A program made the translations under genes and the position numbers. A stretch of DNA of 64,000 nucleotides. Source: an uncultured Acetatifactor sp. (GTDB taxonomy: Bacteria; Bacillota; Clostridia; Lachnospirales; Lachnospiraceae). Below are positions 1 to 8,153 of this stretch, one piece after another (positions within the stretch are counted from its first letter, which is position 1; the number at the start of each line of letters is the position of its first letter). The stretch covers positions 17,181-81,180 of the forward strand of contig CAJUAH010000019.1 of assembly GCA_910584375.1 (NCBI GenBank), read 5' to 3'. A model generated the notes under the pieces. The model saw only the letters and a list, made by a program, of their open reading frames with translations, was not told where the DNA came from and did not search any database.

Positions 1-1
1 C

Positions 2-394
2 AAGGAGGGCGAAGTGCTGACGAGGCAGACCCCGTCCCTGCGTGGTACGGTGGAGATGCCTGTGGAGTACTGGAACGCCATCCGTCTGGGACTGCGCAGG
101 GTGATCGAGGGAAAGAGCTATTTCAACGATGTGCCTGTGCAGGTGGCCGGTAAGACCGGTACGGCGCAGCAGATTACCAGCCGTCCCAACCATGCGCTCT
201 TTGTGGGTTACGCGCCCTACGAGAACCCAGAGATCGCTTTTACCGTTAGGATTCCCTTCGGCTATTCTTCCGACTACGCGGCCCAGACGGCCAAGGATGT
301 GGTCTCGTATTATTTCGGACTGGAGCCGGTGGAAGACATTATAGACGGCATGGCCGTTACCCCTGAGGCAGGTGTTACGATCAATGAGATCTAG
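2..394 (+). CDS. mrdA: Penicillin-binding protein 2 type transpeptidase, C-terminal end (partial)
   Basis: The 5' part lies outside the window; the frame is open from base 2 to a TAG at 392-394, giving the last 130 residues. The visible part has the KTG box of serine transpeptidases in the sequence GKTGTAQQ and the conserved downstream beta-sheet region. The catalytic SxxK and SxN motifs must be upstream. Class B PBPs cross-link lateral-wall peptidoglycan outside the membrane and work with a SEDS glycosyltransferase such as the RodA gene 1.9 kb downstream. A gene directly before minC in a shape/division cluster fits the PBP2 (mrdA) position of Clostridia. SpoVD or another class B PBP cannot be excluded from this fragment. 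Confidence 0.8.
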   Translation, partial: KEGEVLTRQTPSLRGTVEMPVEYWNAIRLGLRRVIEGKSYFNDVPVQVAGKTGTAQQITSRPNHALFVGYAPYENPEIAFTVRIPFGYSSDYAAQTAKDVVSYYFGLEPVEDIIDGMAVTPEAGVTINEI

Positions 395-418
395 TATAAG
401 CAGATATAGGAGAGAGCA

Positions 419-1090
419 ATGAAAGACGCGGTGTTGATCAAAAGTTATCAAAACGGTATCAATCTTATCCTGAGGGAAGATGTGCCCTTTGAACAGATCA
501 CGAAAGAACTGTCGGCCAAACTCCGCTCCTCCCGCAGCTTTTTCGGCAATGCGGAAGTGGCGCTCTCGTATGAAGGCCGCAGGCTGGAACACGGGCAGGA
601 ACTGGCTCTGGTGGATGTGGTGCGCCAGTCCAGCGATCTGAGCCTGATCTGCATTGTGGGCAAGGACGAGGAGACAAACCGGCGGTATATCAAGGCGATC
701 CAGAAGGTACAGGAAAAGCTGCCTGCGGGCAGCGAAGGCCAGTTTCATAAGGGATCTCTCAAAAACCGTGAAGTACTGGAGACGGAGAGCAGCATCGTCA
801 TACTGGGGGACGTCAATCCGGGCTGTGCCGTGATGTCCGCCCAGAATATAATCATCCTGGGAGGCCTGTACGGGGAGGCTTATGCCGGAACCGGCGGCGA
901 AAAGGGAACTTATGTGGCAGCGCTTGAAATGGAGCCGGAGAGAATCAACATCGGCGATTTCAAATACAAAAGTAACGACAGACAGACAAAATGGGGAATC
1001 CGCTCTAAGGTACAGCCGAAGATCGCGTATGTAAAGAACGAGAAGATTGTAATGGAGACGCTTACCAAGGAGATACTGGATACCTTTTAG
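419..1090 (+). CDS. minC: Septum site-determining protein MinC
   Basis: This 223-residue protein is the FtsZ-antagonist subunit of the Min system, which keeps division away from the poles. The N-terminal part (about 1-95) is the variable FtsZ-inhibiting domain. The C-terminal beta-helix domain carries the typical GDVNPG motif (130-135) followed by NIIILGGLYGEAYAG, the dimer and MinD-binding surface. The ATG at 419 follows an AGGAGAG ribosome site. minD starts 57 bases downstream and minE follows, so the three are almost certainly one operon with the PBP gene upstream. Confidence 0.95.
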   Translation: MKDAVLIKSYQNGINLILREDVPFEQITKELSAKLRSSRSFFGNAEVALSYEGRRLEHGQELALVDVVRQSSDLSLICIVGKDEETNRRYIKAIQKVQEKLPAGSEGQFHKGSLKNREVLETESSIVILGDVNPGCAVMSAQNIIILGGLYGEAYAGTGGEKGTYVAALEMEPERINIGDFKYKSNDRQTKWGIRSKVQPKIAYVKNEKIVMETLTKEILDTF

Positions 1091-1147
1091 GTAAATCCGG
1101 GCGACGATTATGAATGCTGCCGCAGAGGCAGAACGGAGGTAGGTATC

Positions 1148-1939
1148 ATGAGCGAAGTAATTGTCGTCACATCAGGTAAGGGCGGAGTGGGTAAGACCAC
1201 CACAACCGCAAACGTTGGAACCGGTCTGGCAAAGATGGGAAAAAAGGTCTGTCTGATCGACACCGATATCGGACTGCGCAATCTGGACGTGGTAATGGGA
1301 CTGGAAAATCGGATTGTGTACAATCTGGTGGACGTGGTGGAGGGGAGTTGCAGGGTGAAGCAGGCCCTGATCCGGGATAAGCGCAATCCCGGTCTGTACC
1401 TGATGCCCTCGGCCCAGACCAAGGACAAGAGCGCCGTCACTCCCGGACAGATGATCAAGGTGATCGATCACCTGAAGGAACAGTTCGACTACATCATTCT
1501 GGACTGTCCCGCAGGCATCGAGCAGGGATTCCAGAACGCCATAGCGGGAGCGGATCGGGCGCTGGTGGTGACCACGCCGGAGGTCTCCGCCATACGGGAC
1601 GCGGACCGGATCATCGGTCTGCTGGAGGCGAACGGTTTCCAGAAGATGGATCTGATCATCAATCGGCTGCGCATGGATATGGTGCGAAGAGGAGATATGA
1701 TGTCCTCCTCGGATGTGGTGGATATCCTGGCCGTTCCGCTGATCGGCATTATCCCCGATGACGAGAATGTTGTCATCAGCACCAATCAGGGCGAACCGCT
1801 GGTGGGCAGCGGCACTCCGGCGGGTATGGCGTACCAGAACGTATGCCAGCGCGTACTTGGCAGGGAGGTTCCGTTTTTGAACCTGGAAAAAACCATATCT
1901 TTCTGGACAAGGGTGAGCGGTATCTTCCACAAGGTATGA
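1148..1939 (+). CDS. minD: Septum site-determining ATPase MinD
   Basis: A 263-residue ParA/MinD-type ATPase. The deviant Walker A motif KGGVGKTT is at 11-18, and a DTDIGLRNLD switch region follows. The protein ends in a short helix (about 250-263, with F, W, V, I and K residues) that fits the amphipathic membrane-targeting sequence of MinD. Membrane-bound MinD-ATP recruits MinC to inhibit FtsZ; MinE stimulates hydrolysis. It lies between minC and minE in the same direction, with a GGAGGTAGGTATC ribosome site before the ATG at 1148. Confidence 0.97.
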   Translation: MSEVIVVTSGKGGVGKTTTTANVGTGLAKMGKKVCLIDTDIGLRNLDVVMGLENRIVYNLVDVVEGSCRVKQALIRDKRNPGLYLMPSAQTKDKSAVTPGQMIKVIDHLKEQFDYIILDCPAGIEQGFQNAIAGADRALVVTTPEVSAIRDADRIIGLLEANGFQKMDLIINRLRMDMVRRGDMMSSSDVVDILAVPLIGIIPDDENVVISTNQGEPLVGSGTPAGMAYQNVCQRVLGREVPFLNLEKTISFWTRVSGIFHKV

Positions 1940-1956
1940 GAGGGGGCATTTTAAAC

Positions 1957-2226
1957 ATGAGATCTTTTTTCAGAAAAAAAAGCTCCCGTGAAGTCGCCAA
2001 AGACAGGCTGAAGATCCTGCTGATCTCTGACAGGGTCAACTGTTCTCCGGAGATGATGGAGCTGATCAAGACAGATATCGCCAAGGTGATATCCAAGTAC
2101 ATGAAGATAGACACCGGAAATATGGACATACAGATCAGCAAGATGGGGAACCAGGGCAAGAGAGGTATGCGCAACCCTGTGCTGAGCGCCAGTATCCCCA
2201 TACTGGATCTGAACAAAAATACCTGA
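1957..2226 (+). CDS. minE: Cell division topological specificity factor MinE
   Basis: An 89-residue MinE. The frame is open further upstream, inside minD, but the ATG at 1957 follows the minD stop (1939) after a GAGGGGG ribosome site and gives the usual family length. The N-terminal basic stretch (MRSFFRKK) suits membrane contact. The section RLKILLISDR (about 18-27) matches the MinD-stimulating anti-MinCD helix/strand. The C-terminal part is the dimerising topological domain. Presence of MinE implies an oscillating Min system rather than the DivIVA/MinJ anchoring of Bacillus. Confidence 0.93.
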   Translation: MRSFFRKKSSREVAKDRLKILLISDRVNCSPEMMELIKTDIAKVISKYMKIDTGNMDIQISKMGNQGKRGMRNPVLSASIPILDLNKNT

Positions 2227-2257
2227 AATTCTATGATATACACGAGGACCTGACAGA

Positions 2258-3367
2258 ATGTTTAACAAGGGCTATAGGATCCGAAACTATGATTTCAAAT
2301 TAATCCTGATGATATTGGCGCTTTCCGCCATCGGCGTTTTCGCGGTGGGCAGCGCGCAGCAGTCCGTACAGCAGAAACAACTGATTGGAGTGATCGCCGG
2401 AACCTTTCTGATGGTGGTTATCTCTCTGCTGGATTATGCGGTCTTGTTAAAACTATATTGGTTAATGTACCTTGGGAATTTAGTACTACTTTTGTTGGTG
2501 CGATATCTGGGATATGAGACAAAAGGCGCGCAGCGCTGGTTTCAGATACCCGGAGGCTTTCGTTTCCAGCCGTCGGAGACTGCAAAAATCTTATTGATTT
2601 TATTCTTCGCACAGTTTATTATGAAACATATAGAGAAGTTTAATACTTTTCGGATCATAGCGCTGTGCGTGCTGTTGATGGCGGCGCCCTGGTATCTGAT
2701 CTACAAACAGCCGGATCTGTCCACCAGTATCGTGATGCTGGCTCTGTTCTGTATCATCATGTTCGCGGGGGGCCTGAGTTTCAAGGTCATATTCGGAGTG
2801 CTGGCTGCGGCCATACCGGCGATGGCCCTTCTGGTGGCGCTGGCCCTGCAGCCGGACAGCCAGATACTCACGAACAACCAGCGAGGGCGTATTCTGGCTT
2901 TTATCTACCCGGAACAGTACGCCACCACCACGGCTTACCAGCAGCTCAATTCCGTGACGGCCATTGCCTCCGGCATGCTGAACGGAAAAGGGTATATGAA
3001 TAACGAGATTACCTCCGTGAAGAACGGAAACTTTATCTCTGAGGCCCAGACGGACTTTATTTTTGCCGTGATCGGGGAGGAGTTCGGGTTTAAGGGAAGT
3101 CTCACAGTGATTCTGCTGGAAATGCTGATCGCTTTGGAATGTATTCATGTGGCCCGCAGAGCCAGAGATCCGGCAGGGACGGTCATTGCCGCCAGTATGG
3201 GGGGACTGGTGGGCGTCCAGGCATTTATCAATATTGGGGTGGCAACCTTCATACTGCCAACCACCGGTTTGACACTGCCTTTTGTAAGTTATGGTCTGAC
3301 TTCTCTGATGAGTCTGTTTATAGGCATGGGATTTGTGTTGAATGTGCGACTGCAGGCCAAAAGGTAG
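2258..3367 (+). CDS. rodA: SEDS-family peptidoglycan polymerase, RodA type
   Basis: A 369-residue integral membrane protein with about ten hydrophobic segments. Family hallmarks are GAQRWF and FQPSE (about 90-107), the extracellular-loop acidic residue in KQPDLST, EAQTDFIFAVIGEEFG, and the C-terminal PTTGLTLPFVSYG (334-346). SEDS proteins polymerise lipid II into glycan strands with a class B PBP partner. The position after minCDE and the PBP2-type gene supports RodA (elongation) over FtsW (division) or SpoVE (sporulation), but sequence alone cannot settle which. The start ATG at 2258 lies 31 bases after minE. Confidence 0.9.
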   Translation: MFNKGYRIRNYDFKLILMILALSAIGVFAVGSAQQSVQQKQLIGVIAGTFLMVVISLLDYAVLLKLYWLMYLGNLVLLLLVRYLGYETKGAQRWFQIPGGFRFQPSETAKILLILFFAQFIMKHIEKFNTFRIIALCVLLMAAPWYLIYKQPDLSTSIVMLALFCIIMFAGGLSFKVIFGVLAAAIPAMALLVALALQPDSQILTNNQRGRILAFIYPEQYATTTAYQQLNSVTAIASGMLNGKGYMNNEITSVKNGNFISEAQTDFIFAVIGEEFGFKGSLTVILLEMLIALECIHVARRARDPAGTVIAASMGGLVGVQAFINIGVATFILPTTGLTLPFVSYGLTSLMSLFIGMGFVLNVRLQAKR

Positions 3368-3420
3368 GCCGGCGGCGGACAGGGGGCAGAGCTATCAATG
3401 TATGAGAGAGGTGTTTGGGT

Positions 3421-3816
3421 ATGAATATTGCACTCATCGCGCATGACGCGAAGAAAAAACTGATGCAGAATTTTTGCATCGCGTATCGGGGGATACTGAA
3501 CAAAAATGAATTGTACGCCACCGGCACCACCGGGCGGCTGATTGAAGAAGTGACCAACCTGAATATCCATAAGTTCCTGGCCGGGCATCTGGGCGGGGAA
3601 CAGCAGATCGGCGCGCAGATCGAGCACAATCAGATGGATCTGGTCATATTCCTGCGCGATCCGTTGACGCCCAAGTCCCATGAACCGGACGTCAACAATG
3701 TGGTGAAACTGTGTGATATGCACAATATCCCGCTGGCTACCAACTTGGCTACGGCGGAACTGTTGATCAAATCCCTGGACAGAGGAGACCTTGAGTGGCG
3801 TGAAATGTACAAATAA
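3421..3816 (+). CDS. mgsA: Methylglyoxal synthase
   Basis: A 131-residue cytosolic enzyme that converts dihydroxyacetone phosphate to methylglyoxal and phosphate. The N-terminal IALIAHDAKK, the phosphate-binding YATGTTG (32-38) and the HEPDVN block are all clear. The start chosen is the ATG at 3421, eight bases after a GAGAGG site; an in-frame TTG two codons earlier is less likely. One key position differs from the E. coli enzyme: the catalytic Asp71 of GGDQQVG is Glu60 here (GGEQQIG). The end overlaps the next gene by 26 bases, which suggests translational coupling. Confidence 0.93.
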   Translation: MNIALIAHDAKKKLMQNFCIAYRGILNKNELYATGTTGRLIEEVTNLNIHKFLAGHLGGEQQIGAQIEHNQMDLVIFLRDPLTPKSHEPDVNNVVKLCDMHNIPLATNLATAELLIKSLDRGDLEWREMYK

Positions 3817-4792
3817 CTACCGGATAAAAATGATCTGCGTCCTGCTGTCCGCAGCGCTGGGATTTGGCTGTATGGGCTGCGGACAGAGCGCTTACGATAT
3901 GCCCTACGATCCCGACGCGGCGGTCAGCGGTTTCAATGTGATCAGCCGCCAGAACAGTAAGGCGGCGCATACTTTCGCGGAAGACCTGTGCGTGGTGACG
4001 GAAGATATCACCCGTGACGAAACGGTGGATATGACCCAGGCGGAGGCGGCGGTTCTGTTTGACCTGAACAACCAGGAGGTACTGTACGCCAAAAACGCCC
4101 ACGAAAAGCTGCATCCTGCCAGTCTTACCAAAGTGATGACCGCCCTGGTGGCGCTGAAATACGGCAGCATCGACCAGGTGATGACCGCCACCAGCGCGGT
4201 CACGATCACCGAGACCGGCGCCACGCTCACAGGCGTCAAGCCCGGCGATACCATGACGCTGAACCAGGCGCTGTACGCGCTGCTCCTGCAGAGCGGCAAC
4301 GACGTGGCCATGATGATCGCCGAGAACGTAGGCGGCAGCGTAGAGCATTTTGTGGAACTGATGAATCAGGAGGCGCAGGAGCTGGGGGCCACCAATACGC
4401 ATTTCATGAATCCCCACGGGCTGACCCAGGAAGAACATTACACAACGGCGTATGATCTCTATCTGATCTTTAACGAGGCGCTGAAATACGAGAAGTTCAA
4501 CGAAGTCATTCAGGCGGGCAGTTATGAGACTACATACAGCGACGCCGCGGGCGCGGTAAAGACGCTGAACGTGCAGAGCTCCAATCTGTTTCTGCGGGGC
4601 AATTACAAGGCTCCGGACAATATCACCGTGATCGGCGGCAAGACCGGTACCACCAATGCGGCCAGGAGCTGTCTGATGCTGCTTTGTCGGGACGCGGGCG
4701 GTTCACCCTATATCTCTGTGATCCTGAAGGCGGAAACCAGGGATCTGGTCTATGAAAAAATGATAGATTTATTGGACGAAATACAGAATTAA
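3791..4792 (+). CDS. D-alanyl-D-alanine carboxypeptidase, DacA/PBP5 type, probable lipoprotein
   Basis: A low-molecular-weight PBP of about 333 residues with the three penicillin-binding motifs: SLTK (111-114), SGN (168-170) and KTG (284-286). It should remove the terminal D-Ala of peptidoglycan pentapeptides outside the membrane. The N-terminus has basic residues, a hydrophobic stretch and FGCMGCG, so a lipobox cysteine is probable. It stops soon after the catalytic domain and lacks the usual beta-rich C-terminal domain and amphipathic helix of PBP5. The start is uncertain: TTG at 3791, three bases after AGGAG inside mgsA, or GTG at 3800. Confidence 0.88.
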   Translation: MSGVKCTNNYRIKMICVLLSAALGFGCMGCGQSAYDMPYDPDAAVSGFNVISRQNSKAAHTFAEDLCVVTEDITRDETVDMTQAEAAVLFDLNNQEVLYAKNAHEKLHPASLTKVMTALVALKYGSIDQVMTATSAVTITETGATLTGVKPGDTMTLNQALYALLLQSGNDVAMMIAENVGGSVEHFVELMNQEAQELGATNTHFMNPHGLTQEEHYTTAYDLYLIFNEALKYEKFNEVIQAGSYETTYSDAAGAVKTLNVQSSNLFLRGNYKAPDNITVIGGKTGTTNAARSCLMLLCRDAGGSPYISVILKAETRDLVYEKMIDLLDEIQN

Positions 4793-4795
4793 AGG

Positions 4796-4824
4796 TTGTT
4801 TTTTATGCTGAGATAAATTATAAT
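4796..4824 (+). promoter_or_regulatory. Sigma-A type promoter for the P-loop protein gene
   Basis: TTGTTT at 4796-4801 and a perfect TATAAT at 4819-4824 are separated by 17 bases in an AT-rich gap. They are followed 30 bases later by a strong AGGAGG ribosome site and the ATG at 4863. Pattern only; no transcript data. Confidence 0.6.
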
Positions 4825-4862
4825 AACAGTAGTTCTAAAAATTTACTTTAGGAGGGTTACCA

Positions 4863-5282
4863 ATGGTTCAACTGATTGTAGGCAATAAGGGCAAGGGAAA
4901 GACGAAACATTTGTTGGATAAGGTAAATAATGAGATCAAGAGTATTACGGGCAATATCGTATACCTGGATAAAAGCACCAAACATATGTATGAGCTTAAC
5001 AATAAGGTCAGACTGATCGACGTATCGCAGTTTATGATTGAGAACGCCAGCGAGTTTATCGGATTTGTCAGCGGGATTATCTCTCAGGACCATGATCTGC
5101 AGCAGATGTATTTTGACAGTTTTCTGAAGATCTCCTGTCTGGAGGGGGCGGATATCACGGATACGGTGGCTAAGCTGGAGAAAGTCAGCAAGGCTACAGG
5201 CGTAGATTTTATTCTGAGCGTATCAAAGGATGAAGGGGAACTGCCCGAATCCGTTAAGAAGAATATTCTTATTTCTCTGTAA
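4863..5282 (+). CDS. Small P-loop nucleotide-binding protein of unknown function
   Basis: A 139-residue soluble protein starting with a Walker A-like loop GNKGKGKT (7-14), then VNNEIKSITGNIVYLDKS, resembling the beginning of a P-loop NTPase fold. The C-terminal part has an ILSVSKDEGELP strand/turn. Such proteins are sometimes labelled PilT-like in Lachnospiraceae genomes, but no pilus genes are near and I would not assign that role. It has its own promoter and a strong AGGAGG site, and a terminator follows, so it is probably a single-gene unit. Confidence 0.75.
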   Translation: MVQLIVGNKGKGKTKHLLDKVNNEIKSITGNIVYLDKSTKHMYELNNKVRLIDVSQFMIENASEFIGFVSGIISQDHDLQQMYFDSFLKISCLEGADITDTVAKLEKVSKATGVDFILSVSKDEGELPESVKKNILISL

Positions 5283-5351
5283 GCGGGAATCAAATGGTCG
5301 TGCAGGCACGGCACTTGACTCATTGACCGCGGGAATATAGGACGTAAAGAC

Positions 5352-5384
5352 AAAAGCCTCGGACAATAAAGCTGGGGCTTTTTT
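5352..5384 (+). terminator. Rho-independent terminator
   Basis: AAAAGCCTCGG (5352-5362) pairs with CTGGGGCTTTT (5372-5382; 11 bp, two G-U pairs) around a 9-base loop and runs into a T tract. It ends the P-loop protein unit and insulates the HlyD-like gene. Confidence 0.75.
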
Positions 5385-5411
5385 CTAAGATATGTATTTT
5401 GGAGGTGACAG

Positions 5412-6818
5412 GTGGCACAGAGACAACAGCCCCCTAACAATATCAGGAAATACCGTAAGCCCCTGAATCTGAATATCGGCATGATTATCTTTGTGGCGAT
5501 CCTGGTCTATGTGGTGTACTGTATCTTTGCCTCCCTGCAGGTGGAGCATATATCTCCCTATGAGGTCAAAGAGGGATCTCTGGCCATGAATTATTCATAC
5601 CGGGGTATCGCGGTTCGGCAGGAGAGTGTGGTAGTCGCGGATAAGGCCGGATATATCAACTATTATGCCCGGGAGGGAGAGCGGGTGGCCTGCGGAGATC
5701 TGGTCTATACGGTGGACGAGACGGGCCGTCTGAACGATTATCTGCAGAGTACGGATATGGGTGACAATGCCCTCAGCGAGCGGGAACTGGCGGAACTGCG
5801 CGGGGAGATCGGCGGTTTTGTCCACAGCTTTGATCCCACGGATTTTGACAGCATATACAGTTTCAAGTACAGCTTAAAGGGTACGGTCATGAGACTGGCC
5901 AATGCCAATATGATGCAGAATATCAGCAGGATCAACGACAGCAGCGATATCATCAACATGGTGGACTTCTGCCGCAGCGCGGGCACGGGCATCGTGACCT
6001 ACTGGACGGACGGCTACGAAGAGCTGACGCCGGAGATGGTAAACGCCGACATGTTCAATGAGAAGGAATATGAAAAGAACCAGCTTTTGAGCGTGGAACT
6101 GATCACCCAGGGGGATGCGGTGTACAAGCTCTCCACCAGTGAGAACTGGTCTTTGGTGATTCCGGTGGAGGAGGATATCGGGCTGCTGCTGCAGGAGAAG
6201 AGTACCGTCAAGATCCGTTTCCTTAAGAATCAGTATGAGTCCTGGGCCACCGCCAAACTGATCCGGGGCAGCGACGGGGATCCCTATGTGCAGCTCGATT
6301 TCAACAACTCCATGGTGACCTTTGCCACGGACCGATATGTGGATATCGAACTGATCCTCAACGACGAGGTGGGGCTCAAGATTCCCAATTCCTCCATCGT
6401 CCAGAAAGACTTTTATCTGGTGCCCGCCGCCTATATGACCAAGGGAGCGGACGGAACGGATGGGGTGATCCTGGAACGGTACAATGAAGAGGGAAATATT
6501 TACAGTGAATTTTTGGAGACTTCCATATACAATTATGACGAGGAGAATCAGGAATACTACCTGGACAGCGCGGCATTGCAGCTCGGCTCCAACATCATCA
6601 TGCCGGACAGCCAGGAAAAGTATACCGTCAGCCGCAGGGCGTCTCTCACGGGCGTGTACAATATGAACAAGGGATATGCGGATTTCAGACAGATCAATAT
6701 CCTGTATCAGAATGAAGAGTACGCGATTGTGAAATCCAACACCCGGTACGGCCTGAATGTGTACGATTATATCGTGCTGAACGCGGCGTCCGTGGACGAT
6801 GCGCAGTTTATCTATTGA
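5412..6818 (+). CDS. HlyD-like membrane-anchored protein
   Basis: A 468-residue protein with a basic N-terminus, one transmembrane helix at about 21-42, and an extracytoplasmic remainder. The region after the anchor (YSYRGIAVRQESVV and GYINYYAREGERV) looks like the barrel-sandwich/lipoyl half-motif of membrane fusion proteins. No ABC transporter partner is adjacent. It starts with GTG at 5412 behind GGAGGTGACAG. Lying directly before yggS and sepF, it may act at the cell envelope or division site, but that is context only. Confidence 0.75.
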   Translation: MAQRQQPPNNIRKYRKPLNLNIGMIIFVAILVYVVYCIFASLQVEHISPYEVKEGSLAMNYSYRGIAVRQESVVVADKAGYINYYAREGERVACGDLVYTVDETGRLNDYLQSTDMGDNALSERELAELRGEIGGFVHSFDPTDFDSIYSFKYSLKGTVMRLANANMMQNISRINDSSDIINMVDFCRSAGTGIVTYWTDGYEELTPEMVNADMFNEKEYEKNQLLSVELITQGDAVYKLSTSENWSLVIPVEEDIGLLLQEKSTVKIRFLKNQYESWATAKLIRGSDGDPYVQLDFNNSMVTFATDRYVDIELILNDEVGLKIPNSSIVQKDFYLVPAAYMTKGADGTDGVILERYNEEGNIYSEFLETSIYNYDEENQEYYLDSAALQLGSNIIMPDSQEKYTVSRRASLTGVYNMNKGYADFRQINILYQNEEYAIVKSNTRYGLNVYDYIVLNAASVDDAQFIY

Positions 6819-6837
6819 TCCGGGCGGAGGGTGAAAA

Positions 6838-7527
6838 ATGATCGGGGACAATTTGGCATATGTCAGACAGAATATAGCGGACGCGTGTACGCGGGCGGGC
6901 CGGGACGCCGACGGGGTCACACTGATCGCCGTCAGCAAGACCAAGCCGGTGGAGATGCTGTGGGAAGCGTATGAGGCCGGAGTGCGGGATTTCGGAGAGA
7001 ACAGGGCGCTGGAGCTGGTGGACAAGTACGAGGCGCTGCCCAAGGATATCCGGTGGCATATGATCGGCCATCTGCAGCGCAACAAGGTCAGGTATCTGGT
7101 GGGCCGGGTAGCTATGATCCACAGTGTGGACTCCCTGCGGTTGGCGCAGGAGATCCAAAAGGAGGCGGAAAAGAAACAGGTGCAGGTGGATATCCTGGTG
7201 GAAGTCAATGTGGCCGGGGAAGCGAGCAAATTCGGCGGCAGCCGGGAGGATACCCTGCAATTGGTGCAGGAGATTGCTCTGCTGCCCTCTGTTCATATCA
7301 AAGGATTGATGACCGTGGCTCCCTATGTGCAGAATCCGGAAGAAAATCGCGGTATTTTTAGAAACTTAAGGCAATTAGCTGTTGACATTGAGCGGAAAAG
7401 CATTGATAATGTTAGTATGAATGTGTTATCCATGGGAATGACCGGAGATTATCAGGTGGCTGTTGAGGAAGGCGCCGCCTGTGTAAGGGTAGGCACCGGT
7501 ATTTTTGGCGACAGGACGGTTATGTGA
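6838..7527 (+). CDS. yggS: YggS-family pyridoxal phosphate homeostasis protein
   Basis: A 229-residue single-domain alanine-racemase-fold protein that binds PLP and buffers its level; no catalytic reaction is established for the family. The PLP lysine is in LIAVSKTKP (about residue 36), and WHMIGHLQRNK and the C-terminal SMGMTGDYQVAVEEGA are signature segments. Equivalent to YlmE of Bacillus, which also precedes sepF (ylmF). The ATG at 6838 follows GGGCGGAGGG, 20 bases after the previous gene, so the HlyD-like gene, yggS and sepF are probably co-transcribed. Confidence 0.95.
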   Translation: MIGDNLAYVRQNIADACTRAGRDADGVTLIAVSKTKPVEMLWEAYEAGVRDFGENRALELVDKYEALPKDIRWHMIGHLQRNKVRYLVGRVAMIHSVDSLRLAQEIQKEAEKKQVQVDILVEVNVAGEASKFGGSREDTLQLVQEIALLPSVHIKGLMTVAPYVQNPEENRGIFRNLRQLAVDIERKSIDNVSMNVLSMGMTGDYQVAVEEGAACVRVGTGIFGDRTVM

Positions 7528-7569
7528 GGTGTTCAGTCACCGGATGTTTGATAGAAGGAGAACAGTATA

Positions 7570-8088
7570 ATGGGTGTAATGGACAAGTTTCTGAATTATA
7601 TGAAACTGAATGAGGACGAAGACGGCTACTATGATGACGACTACTATGACGACGACATGGAGGACGCCCCCGCCCCCAAGAAGACCGGCACGGCCAAGGA
7701 CAACGACGATCTGCTGGACGAGAAACCGGCCCGAAAGCCTTCGACCGGCAAGGTGACGCAGATGCGTCAGCCCGCCACCCGCAAGATTTCGGGAGGAGCC
7801 GGTATGGAGGTCTGCGTGATTAAACCCACCACCATAGAGGATGCCCGGGAGATTACGGAGACGCTTTTGGCCAATCGCACCGTGGTGTTGAACCTGGAGG
7901 GTCTGGATGTGGATATTGCCCAGAGGATCATTGATTTTACCTCCGGTTCCTGCTTTGCCATATCCGGCAACCTGCAAAAGATATCTCACTATATCTTTAT
8001 TATTACACCGGCCAGCGTGGATATTTCCGGCGATTTTCAGGATATTTTCGGAGGCTCGTTCGACTCTCCCCTGAATACGGATTTATAA
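7570..8088 (+). CDS. sepF: Cell division protein SepF
   Basis: A 172-residue SepF, the FtsZ-bundling and membrane-anchoring division protein. The N-terminus is the short amphipathic membrane anchor (MDKFLNYMKLN). An acidic, low-complexity linker (about 20-75, rich in D, Y and E, then K, P and T) follows. The folded C-terminal domain spans about 78-165 with VLNLEGLDVDIAQRIIDFTSGS, the FtsZ-binding and dimerisation core, given here only as landmarks at its two ends (VLNLEG and FTSGS). An intrinsic terminator follows directly. Confidence 0.95.
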   Translation: MGVMDKFLNYMKLNEDEDGYYDDDYYDDDMEDAPAPKKTGTAKDNDDLLDEKPARKPSTGKVTQMRQPATRKISGGAGMEVCVIKPTTIEDAREITETLLANRTVVLNLEGLDVDIAQRIIDFTSGSCFAISGNLQKISHYIFIITPASVDISGDFQDIFGGSFDSPLNTDL

Positions 8089-8098
8089 GGACATCAAT

Positions 8099-8136
8099 AA
8101 CTGTTCGGCGGCTTGCCGCCGGACAGTTAATTTTTT
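8099..8136 (+). terminator. Rho-independent terminator after sepF
   Basis: AACTGTTCGGCGG pairs with CCGCCGGACAGTT (13 bp, one G-U) around a CTTG tetraloop and is followed by AATTTTTT. It separates the yggS-sepF unit from aroB. Confidence 0.85.
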
Positions 8137-8153
8137 GAAAGCGAGGCGATACT

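Noticed and set aside
1172..1930. Long antisense open frames opposite minD, rluD, the HlyD-like gene, YgiQ and the topoisomerase
   Set aside because: They are shadows of GC-rich coding sequence with no ribosome sites or recognisable domains.
5283..5351. Possible c-di-GMP riboswitch before the HlyD-like gene, because AGGACGTAAAGA resembles the GGACGCAAAG signature and a terminator follows
   Set aside because: The partner segment GGCAAACC and the needed stems are not present; the terminator is explained by the end of the upstream gene.
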